Made by a program: the position numbers and the translations under genes. Under the pieces are notes generated by a model. It saw only the letters and a list, made by a program, of their open reading frames with translations, had not been told where the DNA came from and did no database searches. Below are positions 1 through 11,735 of a DNA stretch of 64,000 nucleotides, in pieces (within the stretch, counting starts at the first letter, position 1; every line of letters starts with the position of its first letter). Source of the DNA: Geosiphon pyriformis (taxonomy: Eukaryota; Glomeromycota; Glomeromycetes; Archaeosporales; Geosiphonaceae); contig JAAOMT010000070.1 of NCBI GenBank assembly GCA_016748015.1, positions 188,420 to 252,419 on the forward strand. The letters are read 5' to 3'.

Positions 1-478
1 AGTGCAATAATTAAAGAATTTGGTTTTTCAAATTATTTGATATTTATTTCTTTTTGTGTGTATATAAAATGGTTCTAAGTGATAAATCTAAAGTAAAATA
101 TATTTTCTCGAAGAGAGAAGCTCTTCTTTTATACAACTTGTTGTAACACTATTCTATGAACTTGAACTTTGCTATTTTCTATAATTTTGCTGAACTAAAG
201 ATACATTTCAGCAAACTACAAGTTATTTCTGCAAACTATTAGATATTTTGGTGAACTATCAATTATTTCGGCAAATTTCTTACAATTTTCAGCAAACTTT
301 TTGAATGTTACATAGTTTGGGGTATTGCATGATTGATCATCACAATTAGGTTATTAATTAAATGATAATTTTGGATATTTTGTTAATATAATAAGTAATA
401 ATTTGAAATGATAATATATGCTAATTAATGATAAGATTTATAAGGGTAATTTTATGCTAAACAATATCTCTAATTTTG
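1..478 (+). repeat. Dispersed repeat, partial copy (family shared with 16789-17757)
   Basis: This stretch aligns along its length with 17265-17750. Shared landmarks are the aagagagaagctcttctttt block, the following tatacaacttgtt, a run of gcaaacta/tatttcgg motifs, and the closing tatgctaattaatga and gggtaattt stretch. It has no coding potential. It abuts the interior of a Ty3/gypsy pol gene at about 479, so it was probably inserted into that element, with its left part outside the window. The fuller copy at 16789-17757 also sits inside another element. It could be part of a solo LTR or of a non-autonomous element; I see neither TG/CA ends nor clear terminal inverted repeats. Confidence 0.6.
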
Positions 479-1271
479 TTTAGTAACACCGCTTTATCAA
501 AGACTTTTCTAAATTAGCTCAACTATTCCATCATTTACAAACCAAGAATGTAAAGTATGAATGAACAGAAGCCCAACAAAGAGTTTTTGATACATTAAAA
601 AGAAAACTTATCTAAGCTTTAGTATTAATGTATTCAAATTACAACAAGCTATTCATTATTACCACTAATGCATTAAGCCAAGCATTGAAAACAGTACTAT
701 TACAGAAAAGACCAGATAGAAGAAAGCATTCAGTAGCTTATGTCAGTAGAAGCTTAAGTCCAGCTGAAAAAAACTATGGAATCCCAGCACTGGAATACTT
801 AGCTATCTATTGGGCTGTCACCAAATAGAAGAAATACTTGAGCCAAAAGTTTGATGTGTATACTGACCACAAAAGATTGACTTCAATTTAGAAGCAAAAA
901 TTTGAAGACAATTGCCATGCAAAATAAAAAATAGCACTATTACCATATACATTTACAGTATATTATAAAAAAGAAAAAAACAATGTAAATGCCAACAGAT
1001 TGTCATAAATGAGACAAATTTAAAAAAACATTTTAACCCAAAAATATAACAAAAAAGATGAATATACAAAAATACAAACAACTCTAACATTATATAGATA
1101 TTCAATTGTTCAAGGAGAAATTATCTCAAAAAGAACAAAACAACATAAAACAGCAATTAAAATATTTTATTAACCATCAAAATACACTTTACCAAAAGAA
1201 CAAAAGAAATCCAGATCAACCAACCAGAGTAATCACAAAACCAGAGAAAGAGATAATATTATTCAACATGC
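479..1271 (+). pseudogene. Ty3/gypsy pol fragment (RT end, RNase H, integrase zinc-binding start), left half of a split element
   Basis: The 66-aa open stretch at 628-828 is the core of a reverse-transcriptase-linked RNase H. It aligns residue by residue with 50150-50340 of the element at 43398-53500. The first catalytic aspartate is lost (ITTNAL here, ITTDAS there). The stretch 1106-1271 encodes the segment leading into the integrase HHCC domain, and coding then stops abruptly at the LTR of the inserted element. The reading resumes at 12773 with the next residues of integrase. In-frame stops occur before and after the RNase H core (for example about 826 and 889). This is a dead fragment. Confidence 0.85.
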
Positions 1272-2309
1272 TGTTACAGATAAACTTGGTGGATAATAGA
1301 GATGATAACGTTTGGTGCTCTCAATTATTGGTGATGTGTCTTCTGTGTAATTCTGTTGGCTTAGTCTCAATTATCAGTCTCTGAAGGTTTATTTCTGGAT
1401 GTGGATTTACCTGTTGAATTCTTTGATTATAAGGCACAGAGTTCGTCTTTTGTCAATTGCAATGTCTTTCATAAATGTGAGCTTTCTTCTCTGAGCTAAC
1501 AAGCACAGTCATTAGGGTCTGGTAGTGTCTTTTCGCCCTTCTGGTAAGCTAACAAGATAATGTTAATATCCAAAACTTAGAGGAAGCCTCCTTTTTTTAC
1601 CAGGCTATCACGAAGTCTATTTCCAGACAGTCAATTTTACTATGTTGCCACTTCACAAAAGAAAATAAGAAAGAAAAAAAAAGAATAAATTAGTATCATC
1701 AATCACCATAATTAAGAGCAATTGGTCCAAATTGTTAATGATCCAAGGTGGTTATGCTAAGAGCATCTGTCCTAAAACAAAGATACGAAACAATGGTTTA
1801 TTCACATAAATCTCATATAGTTTGAGAACATGAATTCATGATTCTGATTTCTTTAATAATTGATTTATTTCAGAAGATGAATATGGAAATATAATAACTG
1901 AGGAGAAGTGATGGATATTTGTTTTTTGTCTAGTGGTTTGTATCTATCTGTCCTTTTTTCTACTTTCTATTACTACTCACTTTTATACATTCTTTTGGTT
2001 TTACAGGATTGCTTCTGATTGTTTTATTATTACTAACTATTGATTTGTTATTTCTGTTATTGCTTCATTCTTCTATATTATTATTAGTTATCCTATGTTA
2101 TAACATATTATCTAGTGTTATTCTGTGTTATCTCATATTGTAACACATTATCTTGTGCTATCCTAAATTATAACACATTATTCAACGTTATTGCATGCTA
2201 TCCTAAGTTATAACATGTTATTCAACATTATTGTATGCTATTCTGTGTTATGTCACATTCTGGTCACGTTTCTTTATAACTTTGGATCAATTTTTCTACT
2301 CAGGTAACA
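1272..2309 (-). repeat. LTR (3' LTR of the minus-strand element)
   Basis: It aligns end to end with 11736-12772 and starts TGTTACAG and ends GTAACA. An internal minisatellite-like tract lies at about 2085-2265. It consists of variants of a roughly 43-bp unit containing ctatcctaagttataacac and attattcaacgttattgca. Confidence 0.92.
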
Positions 2310-2439
2310 TTATCTCTCTTTTTTTAGAATTGAGCTCCTGTGAAATTGTATGTATCTGTTCCTATGTCTTCATTTGTGTAATATTCAATTGTTGTATTGA
2401 GTATTGTTTTTCGTAAGTCTTCAAACTGTTAATTGGTAA

Positions 2440-3121
2440 TTTGTCTTATGTTGTTAACTGTTATTGTCTTTATAGATCCATACAGCAGTACGTTTAGACA
2501 ATGTTGGAAAGTGACATATAGTTAGTATGCTGTTTTGTAATATAAAATCAGATTGCTTCTTCCTATGAATTTTTCTACTTGTTGCATTGCTTCTTTGTTG
2601 AAAGCTTTCTGGCTGAGATCTCCATATAGTGTTTTCAAATCTAATTGTTCACCAATTTTGTAGAACCAATATGTTGGAGGCAGTTTTTTTTTCTATTTCT
2701 GGGCATTGTCAGGTGTCCACTTCCCTGTTTCAGGGAGTTCAGTCCCACAAGTTAAAGCTTCTTTTATTTTTTCTAGCTCGGGGACCAAGTATCTTCTTTT
2801 ATAAAATAATTCTCATTTCTTCACACTTTCTTCAAGCTCTGCCTAAGATGAATTAATTCTTTTTTGTAAAATTCCTTTCTCAGGTGAAGTGTAGGAATGA
2901 GAATGGTTAGTTCTAATTGAACTTTCATCCATCTTTTTCTTCTTCTTATCTCTATATCTTATTTCTTTTCTATCAATTAAAATTTCTATTTGAGATGTTG
3001 ATTTTTGAATTGTTTCAAATAATTGTTTAGATAATTTTAAAATTTGATCTGAAAGGTCCATGTTGAAATTTCTATTGTTTCTTGCTGCTTTTTGGATGCT
3101 ATATATATTTGAATTCTCCAC
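2440..3121 (-). pseudogene. Extra ORF between integrase and 3' LTR, unknown function (decayed copy)
   Basis: The open part (3121-2843) encodes a polar, Lys-rich start. The reading continues leftwards through stops to about 2440. It matches the ORF at 52013-52675 in two blocks. The first is the N-terminal helix with a QLF.xIQ pattern followed by an IDRKEIRY / INQQTIRY segment. The second is a distal block with YWFYKIGEQLDLKTLYGD here against YCYFYLGQHVNIQNLYMD there, then QQVEKFIGRSNL against QQLEHFVGKNNL. The family is unknown to me. Its position is where some LTR elements keep an envelope-like or accessory gene, but I see no signal peptide or membrane segment. Confidence 0.6.
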
Positions 3122-3129
3122 TTTAATTT

Positions 3130-4590
3130 GCTGTATATTGTCTACATTTCAATGACAATAATTGGTTCCAAATCTCATGATATATCTTCTGGTCTGATTA
3201 ATGAAACTTGTGTTCCTAGTTGAGGTACTAATGATGATGATTTTTGTTTTGCATGATAAATTTTTAACCAATTTTCATGCGCTACTTTTTTTAAAATCCT
3301 GTCTTCTAATCATAATTTGTAAGCTTTATTTCCTAACACTTCGTGTATGTAGAATGGACTATCTCACTTTGGGTTGAACTTTCCACTCCACTGTTTCTCT
3401 GCTTTTATATAATGTAACAGTACCTGGTCTCCAATCTTGAATTCCATTGGTTGTTCTGGTAAGCAGTTATTATGTCTTTCTTTTAGTTATTTTTGAGCGT
3501 GACTAATATTGTCGGCTGCTGTTCTTCGATTGCCTTCCAACATTTCCATTAGCTGGTATGTTTTTTGGTATAAGGTAGCTTTAAAATTTTCTTCATTAAT
3601 TGTTTCTGTTGGGTATGATAGTATTACTTGTTTAATCAGTAATATAGCTTTTCTTTCATAGATTAGTTCAAAAGGTGTAAACTGAGTCATATTTTGTTTC
3701 AATGTTCAGTATGCAAAGAATACAGAAGATATGAATAAGTCCTATTCTTGTTTGTTTTCATGACTTATTTTTGCTAGTGCTTTACACAATGTTCAGTTAA
3801 ATCATTCTACCAGTCCATTTGTTTGTGAGTGGTATAGTGATGATAAGAGTCATTTTATTCCAAACTGTTGGCTTAGTTCAATTAGTGTATTATTAACAAA
3901 ATGTGTTCTCTGATCAGATAATAATTCTTTCAAGCATTCATGTTAGCAAATTAAGTCTTGATGCACAAATTCAGCTACTGTTTTGGCATCGGCTACTTGG
4001 ATTGTTCTGGCTTCTGGCCATTTTGTAAAATAGTCTACAGCTACAGTGATATAGCAATTTTCTTGAGATATAATTGAAAGAGGTTTAACCAAATTGATTC
4101 CAATTCTATCAAATGAATTTCCAACTAGAATGGGTCAAAGTGGTTCTGTTGATCTTGCTCCTCTTCTTTGCTGGCATGCATCACAATTGAGCACGTATTC
4201 GAAAATGTCTTTGTATATTATTGGCCAATAATATAATTTTAGTGTTCTTTCAAGAGTAGCATTCTTGTTAAAGTGTTCTGTGGTTGGATCAGAATGCATA
4301 TTATGTAATATAGTTTTCTTTTCACTGTTCTTTATAACTTGTTATGGAGTGGAGCGGTTTTAACATTCTTATTAATATAGTTGGTTGTCTTGAATAAAAT
4401 AATTTCGGGCTTGTTTTCATATGATATCTCATTCCTGTTAAGATAATATCTTCTTGAAATGTAGTGTTGATAGGTACTGATGTAGTCATTGATAAGTGAG
4501 TGTGTCCATAAGTCTGGGATTAGGTTTGTGACATCCTCAACAAACTGTTAGCATTGGTGTTCTTGGATCCTTTTTTGTAATAGACTTTGA
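3130..4590 (-). pseudogene. Integrase region of the minus-strand Ty3 element
   Basis: Read leftwards it shows the zinc-binding segment, a D,D-35-E type catalytic core and a C-terminal domain. Core landmarks include the reverse-complement codons around 3905-3935 for the SDQ block and around 3795-3835 for the NGLVE block. The C-terminal domain contains the 3702-3487 open stretch, which includes FELIYERKAILL. The arrangement and wording match 50660-51988 and 12773-13995. Multiple stops interrupt it, so no functional integrase is made from this copy. Confidence 0.75.
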
Positions 4591-4615
4591 GTAAGAATTG
4601 TTGCAGATAAGTACT

Positions 4616-5008
4616 CTATCTTGCATATTTTTTTTCTAATTGTGGATTATTGAGTAACCAAATAAGTTCTTTGTAATTAGTATATAGGTCAAATGGTTGA
4701 CTGAAGTAATGTTTCCAAGTCTGTATGGCCCAATAAATGACGAGGCATTCCAGATCTGTTGTGCTGTAATTCTTTTTTGCTGGGCTTGTGCTGTGACTAG
4801 CATAGACAACTAGATGTTCTCTATTGTCTGGTCCTATCTGGAATAATACTGCTCCTAAAGCATTTTTTGAGACGGCCATAGTGACAATAAACCATTTAGT
4901 AAAATCTGGATAAATTAAAATAGGGGATGTGATCAAACACTGCTTGAAATAGTCGAATGCTTTCTGTTGATCTTTCTTCCACAAGTACAGTACATATTTG
5001 GACAACAA
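4616..5008 (-). pseudogene. RNase H domain of the minus-strand Ty3 element
   Basis: The 130-aa reading carries the RNase H pattern that follows RT in Ty3/gypsy elements: ILIYPDFTKWFIVT, then a LGAVLFQ block, a VVYASHS block and a LVIYWAIQTWKHY block. The expected first aspartate, in a T-D-A-S context, is replaced (VTMAVS). It is adjacent to the RT core at 5084-5518 but in another register, so a frameshift separates them. Confidence 0.8.
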
Positions 5009-5059
5009 ATGATAAAGTGGTTTTGTAATGTTTGAGAAACCTTTGACAAATCAATAATA

Positions 5060-5990
5060 ATAGCCTGCCAATCCTAGAAATCCTCATAATTCTCTGAGGT
5101 TAATTGGAGCTGGAAAATTCTTGACTTTTTGGATCTTATCTGGATCAAGTTTGACTTTATCTTTGCCAATTACATGTCCTAGGAACTTTAACTCGGTTTT
5201 TCCAAAGAAACATTTATCAGGGTTGAGTTTTAATCTGGCACTACAAAGGTGTTCAAAGACTTGTTGCAGATGGAACAAATGATCATCGAATGTTTCAGAG
5301 AAGACATTGATGTTATCTAGATATACTATGACTGATTTCCACAGAATTCTTTTGTATATGATATCCATGAGGCACTGGAACATGGTAGGAGCATTACAGA
5401 GTCCAAAAAACATTATATTAAACTTGAAGTTTCCATCTCGAGTGGTGAATGCTGTTTTTTCTTTGTCTTTGGGGTCTATTTCAACTTGCCAGTAACCACT
5501 TGCTAAATCTAATGACAAGAACCATTTCTTTTTCTCTAGATTGTCCAGAATTTCTTAGATGAGGGAAGTGGGATAATTATCTTCTTATGTGATGCTATTT
5601 AGTTTTTGGTAATTTACACAAAATCACACTTTTCTATTTTTCTTGGTGACCAAAACTACTGAGAAGGACCAAGGGCTTAATAATTTTTTGATCAGACTAT
5701 TGTCAAGCATTTGTTAGACTTCTTGTTTGATAAGGTTGTCACCAGATGGGAGTACTCAGTAAGCTTATTGTTTAATAGGTCAAGTATCTCTCATATCAAT
5801 CTGATGCTTTACAATGTTGGTGTGTCCGAACTTATTTTTGCTGGCAAAAACATTGGCATACTGATTCAGAAGGACTTTGAGTTACATTTGTTGTAAGGTA
5901 CTTAAGTTTTCTAAATTTAATTTATGGATCTCTTTTGATGTAAACAAGTAACTTTCTTTTGGCAAATTCCATATTTGTGAAGTGATGTCA
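5060..5990 (-). pseudogene. Reverse transcriptase of the minus-strand Ty3 element (catalytic DD changed to DN)
   Basis: The open core at 5518-5084 begins SLDLASGYWQVEI, the classic Ty3 RT palm motif. It continues through FFGLCNAPTMFQ and the fingers/palm blocks. The active site reads VYLDNINVF at 5312-5317, where the family has YxDD, so the second metal-binding aspartate is Asn. Upstream, at about 5520-5990 through stops, lies the conserved VTKKNRKVWFCVNY segment. Downstream blocks ELKFLGHVI and VKNFPAPINLREL are intact. Confidence 0.88.
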
Positions 5991-5999
5991 CAAAATAAA

Positions 6000-6900
6000 A
6001 ATAGCTGTGCAAAATCTGGGATAGACTGGAATTTTTCGGAATGTTGAATGTTTGGTGAGATGGAACCAATGAGAGTTCCTTTAGGGATTTTAATTACACC
6101 TTCTGTAGAATTGTGAATGGAGATTTTGAAGTGTTTAGAACTTTGGCCAGTAGGTATAAGTTAGCAACATCAGCTAAAGAACAGATTTCAGGATTGGCTT
6201 CAAATAACAGAGCTTGATCTTGGATTTTTTGATTCACCTTGAGAAGGTATTGTCAGTAAGGGGGAATGGAGATGACTGTATTAGTGTAGATAAGTTCTAC
6301 CTGATTACTGTTTTCTTTCATGAAGTTGATTGGTATATTTCCTCTTCCACTTAATCCAAATCTGTTGATTCCTCAGGCAGTGAGGTCTAATTCTTTTCAG
6401 GTTGTTACTGGAGTTAATTGGAGTATTTTGACTAGGGGTAGGAAGATAGCTTGGGCAATCTTTTCTTATAATTCTATTTTGTAAGGTCTGTCCGAATTGT
6501 TCTGTAGTATTACAATGATGTTTCCTGTGTAACCGGCATTAATAAGTTCTCCTTTTATATTGATTCCTTTCTTAGCTAGACTAAATTGAAAGGCAACTTG
6601 TACCATTGTACTAACAGGAATTTCTAACACTATCTTAAGATCTATTTTTACAAGAGAATGTGGGGCTATAATGATAGGTGATTGTCTGGGGTATTATAGG
6701 TCAAAACCAGCATCGGTGTCATGCACTCTTTTGAGGCAAATTTTTTTTTCGTTGTTACTGTACCATTTTAGCTCTAGTTCTTTGAATAGGTCAGAATACA
6801 TGAGATACTGTTCTGTTTTGGTTTTCTTGGTTGAATCTTGAAACAATGTGTTCTTGATGGTCAATTCTTTTTCTTTCTTGAGCTCAAGTAGTTCAGTGAT
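6000..6900 (-). pseudogene. dUTPase domain of the minus-strand Ty3 element (decayed)
   Basis: On the minus strand, around 6560-6490, the reading GELINAGYTGNI corresponds to dUTPase motif 3 (GxIDxxYxG), with the catalytic Asp changed to Asn. EKIAQAIFLPL (motif 4) and INRFGLSGR (remnant of motif 5, FGSTGR in the sister element) follow. Stops interrupt the frame. The homologous domain at 48300-49024 is open and keeps all five motifs, so this is the dead version of the same domain, placed between protease and RT. Confidence 0.75.
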
Positions 6901-6959
6901 TGGGAACAGTATTCTGGAGGCAGATTGAACATGAGATCACATTCATTACAGTACTAGAA

Positions 6960-7650
6960 GTGACAAGAGATTAAATAATAATTGCACAATTTGGTATTTA
7001 AATTAGCTAGTTTCTGTTTCTATTCTTTTTGAGTCAGGGCCAATTCTTGGTAATGGTCTTGAAATGTGTCTGGATCATCTGTGAAGAAATTTTTAATAAG
7101 GTAATTGGGTCCATCATATTCAGGTACAAATAGATTTTCTTTGATTTTTTGTATTTTGCTAAGTATGGCACCTCTAGCTTTGGCACTGGTCATTCTCCAT
7201 ATTTCATGTTCATTGTGTGGGTAACCATTCAATCAATTGAGTGCTCGTCTCCAGACATCCTCAATTAGGGTTCCCTTTCATACCCAATCATTGATCAAGA
7301 TGGTATATTGACATGCTTCGTTGCATGTTCCTCCTCTGCCAGGTACATCATTCCAGAATTCTTCATCTGACAGAATCTCGTCACAAGCAAGGCATGGTGT
7401 ACTGTCCTATTTGTCTTGTCATTTCGGTTTTCCAAATCTTTCCATTATACATGGTCTGCAATAGTATTTTGTGGTGGTTGGCCATTTTTTATTATCTCCT
7501 ATACATGCACTCATGGAGGATAACTTTTTCTCACAGTCGACACAGTTTAATTTTGGGGTTCAATACCATTGACTTCCTTGATTTGAGGTGGAGTAGCCTG
7601 TAGATGCTGATTGTAGTTCTTCTGCTTTTCCCTTTCTTTTTTCTTCCCAA
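6960..7650 (-). pseudogene. Cysteine-rich domain between protease and dUTPase, unknown function (decayed copy)
   Basis: The minus-strand reading repeats the order seen at 47400-48050: a CISCGKK block, a YYCRPC block, a PCLAC block, PGRGGTCNEACQYTILINDWV, LNGYPHNEHEIWRM, and a final YCNECD pair. The open part 7232-7020 covers the NGYPHNEHEIWRMT block onward. Paired cysteines suggest a zinc-binding fold. The enzymatic or structural role is unknown. Confidence 0.7.
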
Positions 7651-7739
7651 GTTGGTAGTGAGGATAACTCTGTTTGGAAATTGTGTGCTCACAAAACTTG
7701 ATAGGTTTCTATAGTAGGTGGTAGTGTTGTGTCTTTGAA

Positions 7740-8335
7740 TTCAATTAGCGGTTTCTCTGAACTTTGGACTTGGAAGTGTCCACACATAGCTGGGACTTGG
7801 GCATGTTATCCATTAAAGGTGATCTGTAATTTCTGTGTGTTCCAGTCAAGAGTGGCATGGGCTTTGGCCAACCAGTCATTTTCAATGAGGGCTTGATATT
7901 GCATGGCTTCTATGACCAGAACTTTAGTAGGAATCTGAATTCTGTTGATCTCAAAAGGGAAATTATTGATTTTTCCAATGGAAGTCTTAGTATTGCTGTC
8001 TGCGGTAATGATTCAGGCAGTTGTGGCACGATCTATTCAGTGACTTAATTGATCTATGAGTTGTTTCATTATTATATTGTCTGCTGAACTGCTGTCTATA
8101 ATTAATTTAATATCTATGTTCCTGACTTTAGCATTGGTATACAGAGCCGTGATTGGTTTATCCTGATTAATGGTGGCTTTACTGAAAAGGCTAGTGGTGT
8201 TTAAATGGTCAATGTTAAAGGGGAATATGACAGCAAGAATAGTGTCTTTAGTAATAGTGGCAGGTGGAATGGTATTGTTAATTTGATTTTGCCTTGAAGA
8301 AGTGGAAGTCTCTCCTACATTCTTCCTTTCTAAAG
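7740..8335 (-). pseudogene. Retroviral-type aspartic protease region of the minus-strand Ty3 element
   Basis: The minus-strand reading at about 8115-8045 gives DIKLIIDSSSADNIIMKQ, matching LIKLILDSGSAGSIITQQ at about 46733-46790. The catalytic D-S-G triad is D-S-S here, a single G-to-A change at the glycine codon. The following QLIDQLSH block and the YQALI..DWL block match the sister copy. The N-terminal side is cut by the solo LTR at 8340. Confidence 0.75.
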
Positions 8336-8339
8336 GTGT

Positions 8340-9696
8340 TGTTACGGTTTAAGAATTTAGCAAAAAGAATCATAAAAATAATACAAACTATTCAATCATA
8401 ATATAGCACAGTAATAATCTTAGAAAGGTAATGATTAACATAGTAGCAAACACCATCTCGCAATAGTGGCAAGCACCAGTTCACAATAGCAGCCAACACC
8501 AACTGGTGATAGCAGCAAACACCAGGTTGAAATATCAAAAAAAAAGTATTTTCTCGTAGAACTACAAACATGTATATATACAGTAGTTTTAATATTGGGA
8601 AATAATAAATCAAGTAATAAAAATCATAACTTATCAAGCAACAGATCCAATTTTTATCCAACAAACTCCACTTTAAAAATCATACTTTCAAATTAAATAT
8701 CCCAAGAAACCTTTAAAAATCAAAAAGAAATGAAAAAAAATATTTAAAACAGAACTATCACAACCCAAAGTATTAAGAAACTTATTTGTATTATTTATTG
8801 AATGAAACTATCATTCATCAATTGAATCTCTTGGAAGAATAATCCTTGATCAAGATTATTTACGTTGTTACTAATTGATAAAAGCTTTATTGTGAGAATT
8901 AGAAAAGCGCTAAAAACCATTAACATTTTGTGTTTCTAAATTAGAAAAACACATCAGGCAATTGCAAGGATAGCCTCAGAGAAGACCCCAGACAGTGGGT
9001 AGATTTCAGTTCAGCCTCTGAGAAAGAGTACATAAACACACACAACAATCAAGAATTAAAGAATAACTTACATCGCAACAGTAAAAAAGAAAGCCTTCAA
9101 TGTAACAGTGACATTATCACACAAATAGAATTGAGGAACTCACGAAAGACTAATTGCAATTAAAGCGGGATATCAGCAATTAAATATAACAAGAAACCTT
9201 TAAAAATCAAAAAGAAATGAAAAAAAATATTTAAAACAGAACTATCACAACCCAAAGTATTAAGAAACTTATTTGTATTATTTATTGAATGAAACTATCA
9301 TTCATTAACTGAATCCCTTGGAAGAATAATCCTTGATCAAGATTATTCACGTTGTTACTAATTGATAAAAGCTTTATTGTGAGAATTAGAAAAGCGCTAA
9401 AGACCATTAACATTCTGTGTTTCTAGATTAGAGAAACACATCAGGCAATTGCAAGGATAGCCTCAGAGAAGACCCCAGACAGTAGGTAGATTTCAGTTCA
9501 GCCTCTGAGAAGGAGTACATAAACACACACAACAATCAAGAATTAAAGAATAACTTACATCGCAACAGTAAAAAGAAAGCCTTCAGTGTAACAGTGACAT
9601 TATCACACAAATAGAATTGAGGAACTCACGAAAGACTGATTGCAATTAAAGCGGGATATCAGCAATTAAATATAACAAGAAAACCATCCCGTAACA
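8340..9696. mobile_element. Solo LTR (1357 bp) inserted in gag, with 4-bp target duplication GTGT
   Basis: The insertion starts TGTTACGG (8340) and ends CCGTAACA (9696), the same terminal hexamer type as the Ty3 LTRs here. It is flanked by GTGT at 8336-8339 and 9697-9700. The minus-strand Gag/protease reading stops at one side and resumes at the other. No coding domains are recognisable inside. The interior contains two tandem copies of a roughly 487-bp unit. Its internal sequence does not resemble the LTRs of the other two families, so it represents a third LTR family. Confidence 0.85.
8691..9663. repeat. Tandem duplication, two units of 488 and 485 bp
   Basis: Unit 1 (8691-9178) and unit 2 (9179-9663) both start aattaaatat and run through the same sequence with few differences. 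Examples are ttcatcaattgaatctc against ttcattaactgaatccc, and gtgggtag against gtaggtag. A third, truncated start (aattaaatataac) is at 9664. The duplication lies wholly inside the solo LTR. Confidence 0.95.
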
Positions 9697-9699
9697 GTG

Positions 9700-11735
9700 T
9701 AGAACTATAAAAATCCTGATTTTTAGTGAGACCAAGATATAAGGCTTGGTTAGGATATCTGGTTGGTGCTGGTCGAGATGAGACATTACTACGATTTAGG
9801 GATCGCAATGGTATACTGTTAGTTAGTTTCTGATTGTTGTTAGAGTTTCTCCATCCTTGGTTGTAATTAATTGCATGATGTCTAGATTGGCTATTAACAG
9901 GGTTTTGGTACTGGGGTGCTGCTTGAGCCATTGGCTGTGAAGACTGGTAGTAGGTCTAAGGCAGTTGCTGGGTATACTGTATTTGTTGTAAGTATTGAGG
10001 TGGTTGATATTGAGGCATGGGGTATTAGAATACCATGTTTTGAGGATATCTCAGGTGCTGATATTGATTTCTTTGATTTTGGTCTATTACTTTTTTATAG
10101 CAGTCCTGGATGATATGTCCAGATTTCTGACAATAGTAATAATTGCAAGGATTGGATCTCCAAGGTTGTTGTTGTTGCTAGTGATTCTGTTGTTGTTGGT
10201 ATTTGGTGTTATTATTATCTCTTTGTTGTGGTGGTTGATAGGGTCCTATGGTACTGGTTAAAAATCTCTCAATTTTTTGAGTTAATTTCTCACTTAATTG
10301 AGTTATTTTTGTGTTGATATTAGATGTTCTATTGATAGCCAGATTAATAGCTTGAGTATAGATAGCCTCTTGTTCTACTGACTTAAAGTCACGAGCAAGA
10401 GTAATTGCTTCTTGTAGGTTTGTTGGGTGGTGAAGTCTTACAGATCAGAGGAGACTGCTTTTTAATTCTTTAATAAATTGGTTAAGGATTTGTGCCACAG
10501 TGTAGTAATTTTTTTTAATGACCTGGATTTGACAAAGAATTTGGTTGAATCATCCAAAATAAGTGGTTACTACTTTGTGGTCTTTTTGTTTTATGATACT
10601 GAACTGATTTTGTAATCTGATGAGAGTGTTGGGGTCACAGAAGTATTGCAGAAAGACAAGTTTAAAGGCAGTGAAGTCAATTGGTTTTTCTGCAAAGCTT
10701 TGATACCATGAGTCTGCAGTTCCAATCAGAAAGAATGGCAATGGTTGAATAGTTCTATTATTATCCCAATTGTTGGCAGTGATGGCTTTCTCAGCTTTCA
10801 CAATCCATATATATGCATCATCTTCTTCATTAGAGAATTTCTCTAATTTGGCGATATCTCGGTAAGCCATGATCTGGTGAGTAGGTGGAATCTTACTGAT
10901 TAATGCTGGGGGGTTTGGTGTTTGCATGCTAGAGTGTTCTCCTGGTGCTAATTCTGGTTGTTTCCTTTTGTTAATTTTCCCAATGGGCTGAAGAATAGCT
11001 GTTTCTTCAGAAGAGGTGATTGATGATTCAGTCAATGGTTGGGTTGGCAGTAGTTCCCACATTGACATATTTCTGTCTGTTTTGTTAAGTGTTGAGGAGA
11101 AATTTCCAAACAATGATCCATATTCTTCTAATGATTTGGTCCAACTATGTTGATTCCAAGAATATGGATTTCCAGGAGTTTGTGGTGTTTCTGACTGGGT
11201 TTCTGAAGGTGAGTTGAATACAATTCTACTTTGGAGTGTCTGATGGTATGATGGAGTTGTTGGGGAGAGGAATCTTGGTTTCTTGTTAACTGTGGACTTG
11301 GCTTGGGCAGTTATGGGGTTGTTGAATTTGTTTTTGTATTCCTCAGGGTTGGATTTCACTGGTTGTTGTACTTGAAGGAATTGTTTTGCCATGTAATATT
11401 TAATGTTTGTATCGATTATGCACAAAGTTTTAGTGATTGTTTGGGTGGTTATGGCTGTTGAGTATCCTAATAAGCTTTGATGGATTTGTTTTTCCAGTCT
11501 TTCTGTGTCGGTTGCACAGCCTAATAAGCAGTCAATTTTTGCATTAATATAGTTACAAAAATTACTTTCTGTGTAAATGGTTTTTGCTGGTATTTCTAAG
11601 TCTTTTTGAAAGTATTAAAATAGTGATTTTCCATATGGGGAGTGGTCCTTTCTTACTGTTCCAATAGTTGCCACTTTTGTGTATTTTTGGGGTGTTCTGT
11701 CTCTGTGGATTTATAACTTTACAGGAAGCACTAAA
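9700..11735 (-). pseudogene. gag of the minus-strand Ty3 element
   Basis: The longest open part (11425-10550) ends in a capsid-like segment: MAYRDIAKLEKFSNEEDDAYIW, then TADSWYQSFAEKP and FLQYFCDPNT. This is the Retrotrans_gag pattern, and it aligns with 45275-45600. Further on, near 10150-10110, a zinc knuckle reads YYYCQKSGHIIQDC. Its first Cys is Tyr, leaving three of four ligands. The glutamine/asparagine-rich tail (9931 leftwards) is then cut by the solo LTR at 9696. The start codon is not obvious. Confidence 0.8.
11716..11735 (-). other. Primer binding site, decayed (tagtgcttcctgtaaag)
   Basis: Directly inside the 5' LTR on the minus strand lies tttagtgcttcctgtaaagt. The sister element has tttggtgctccctgtaagat at the same place. 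The TGG expected to pair with a tRNA 3' CCA end is TAG here. Confidence 0.6.

Noticed and set aside
7313-8048. Plus-strand frames of 63-96 aa
   Set aside because: Antisense of the cysteine-rich and protease regions of the minus-strand Ty3 element.
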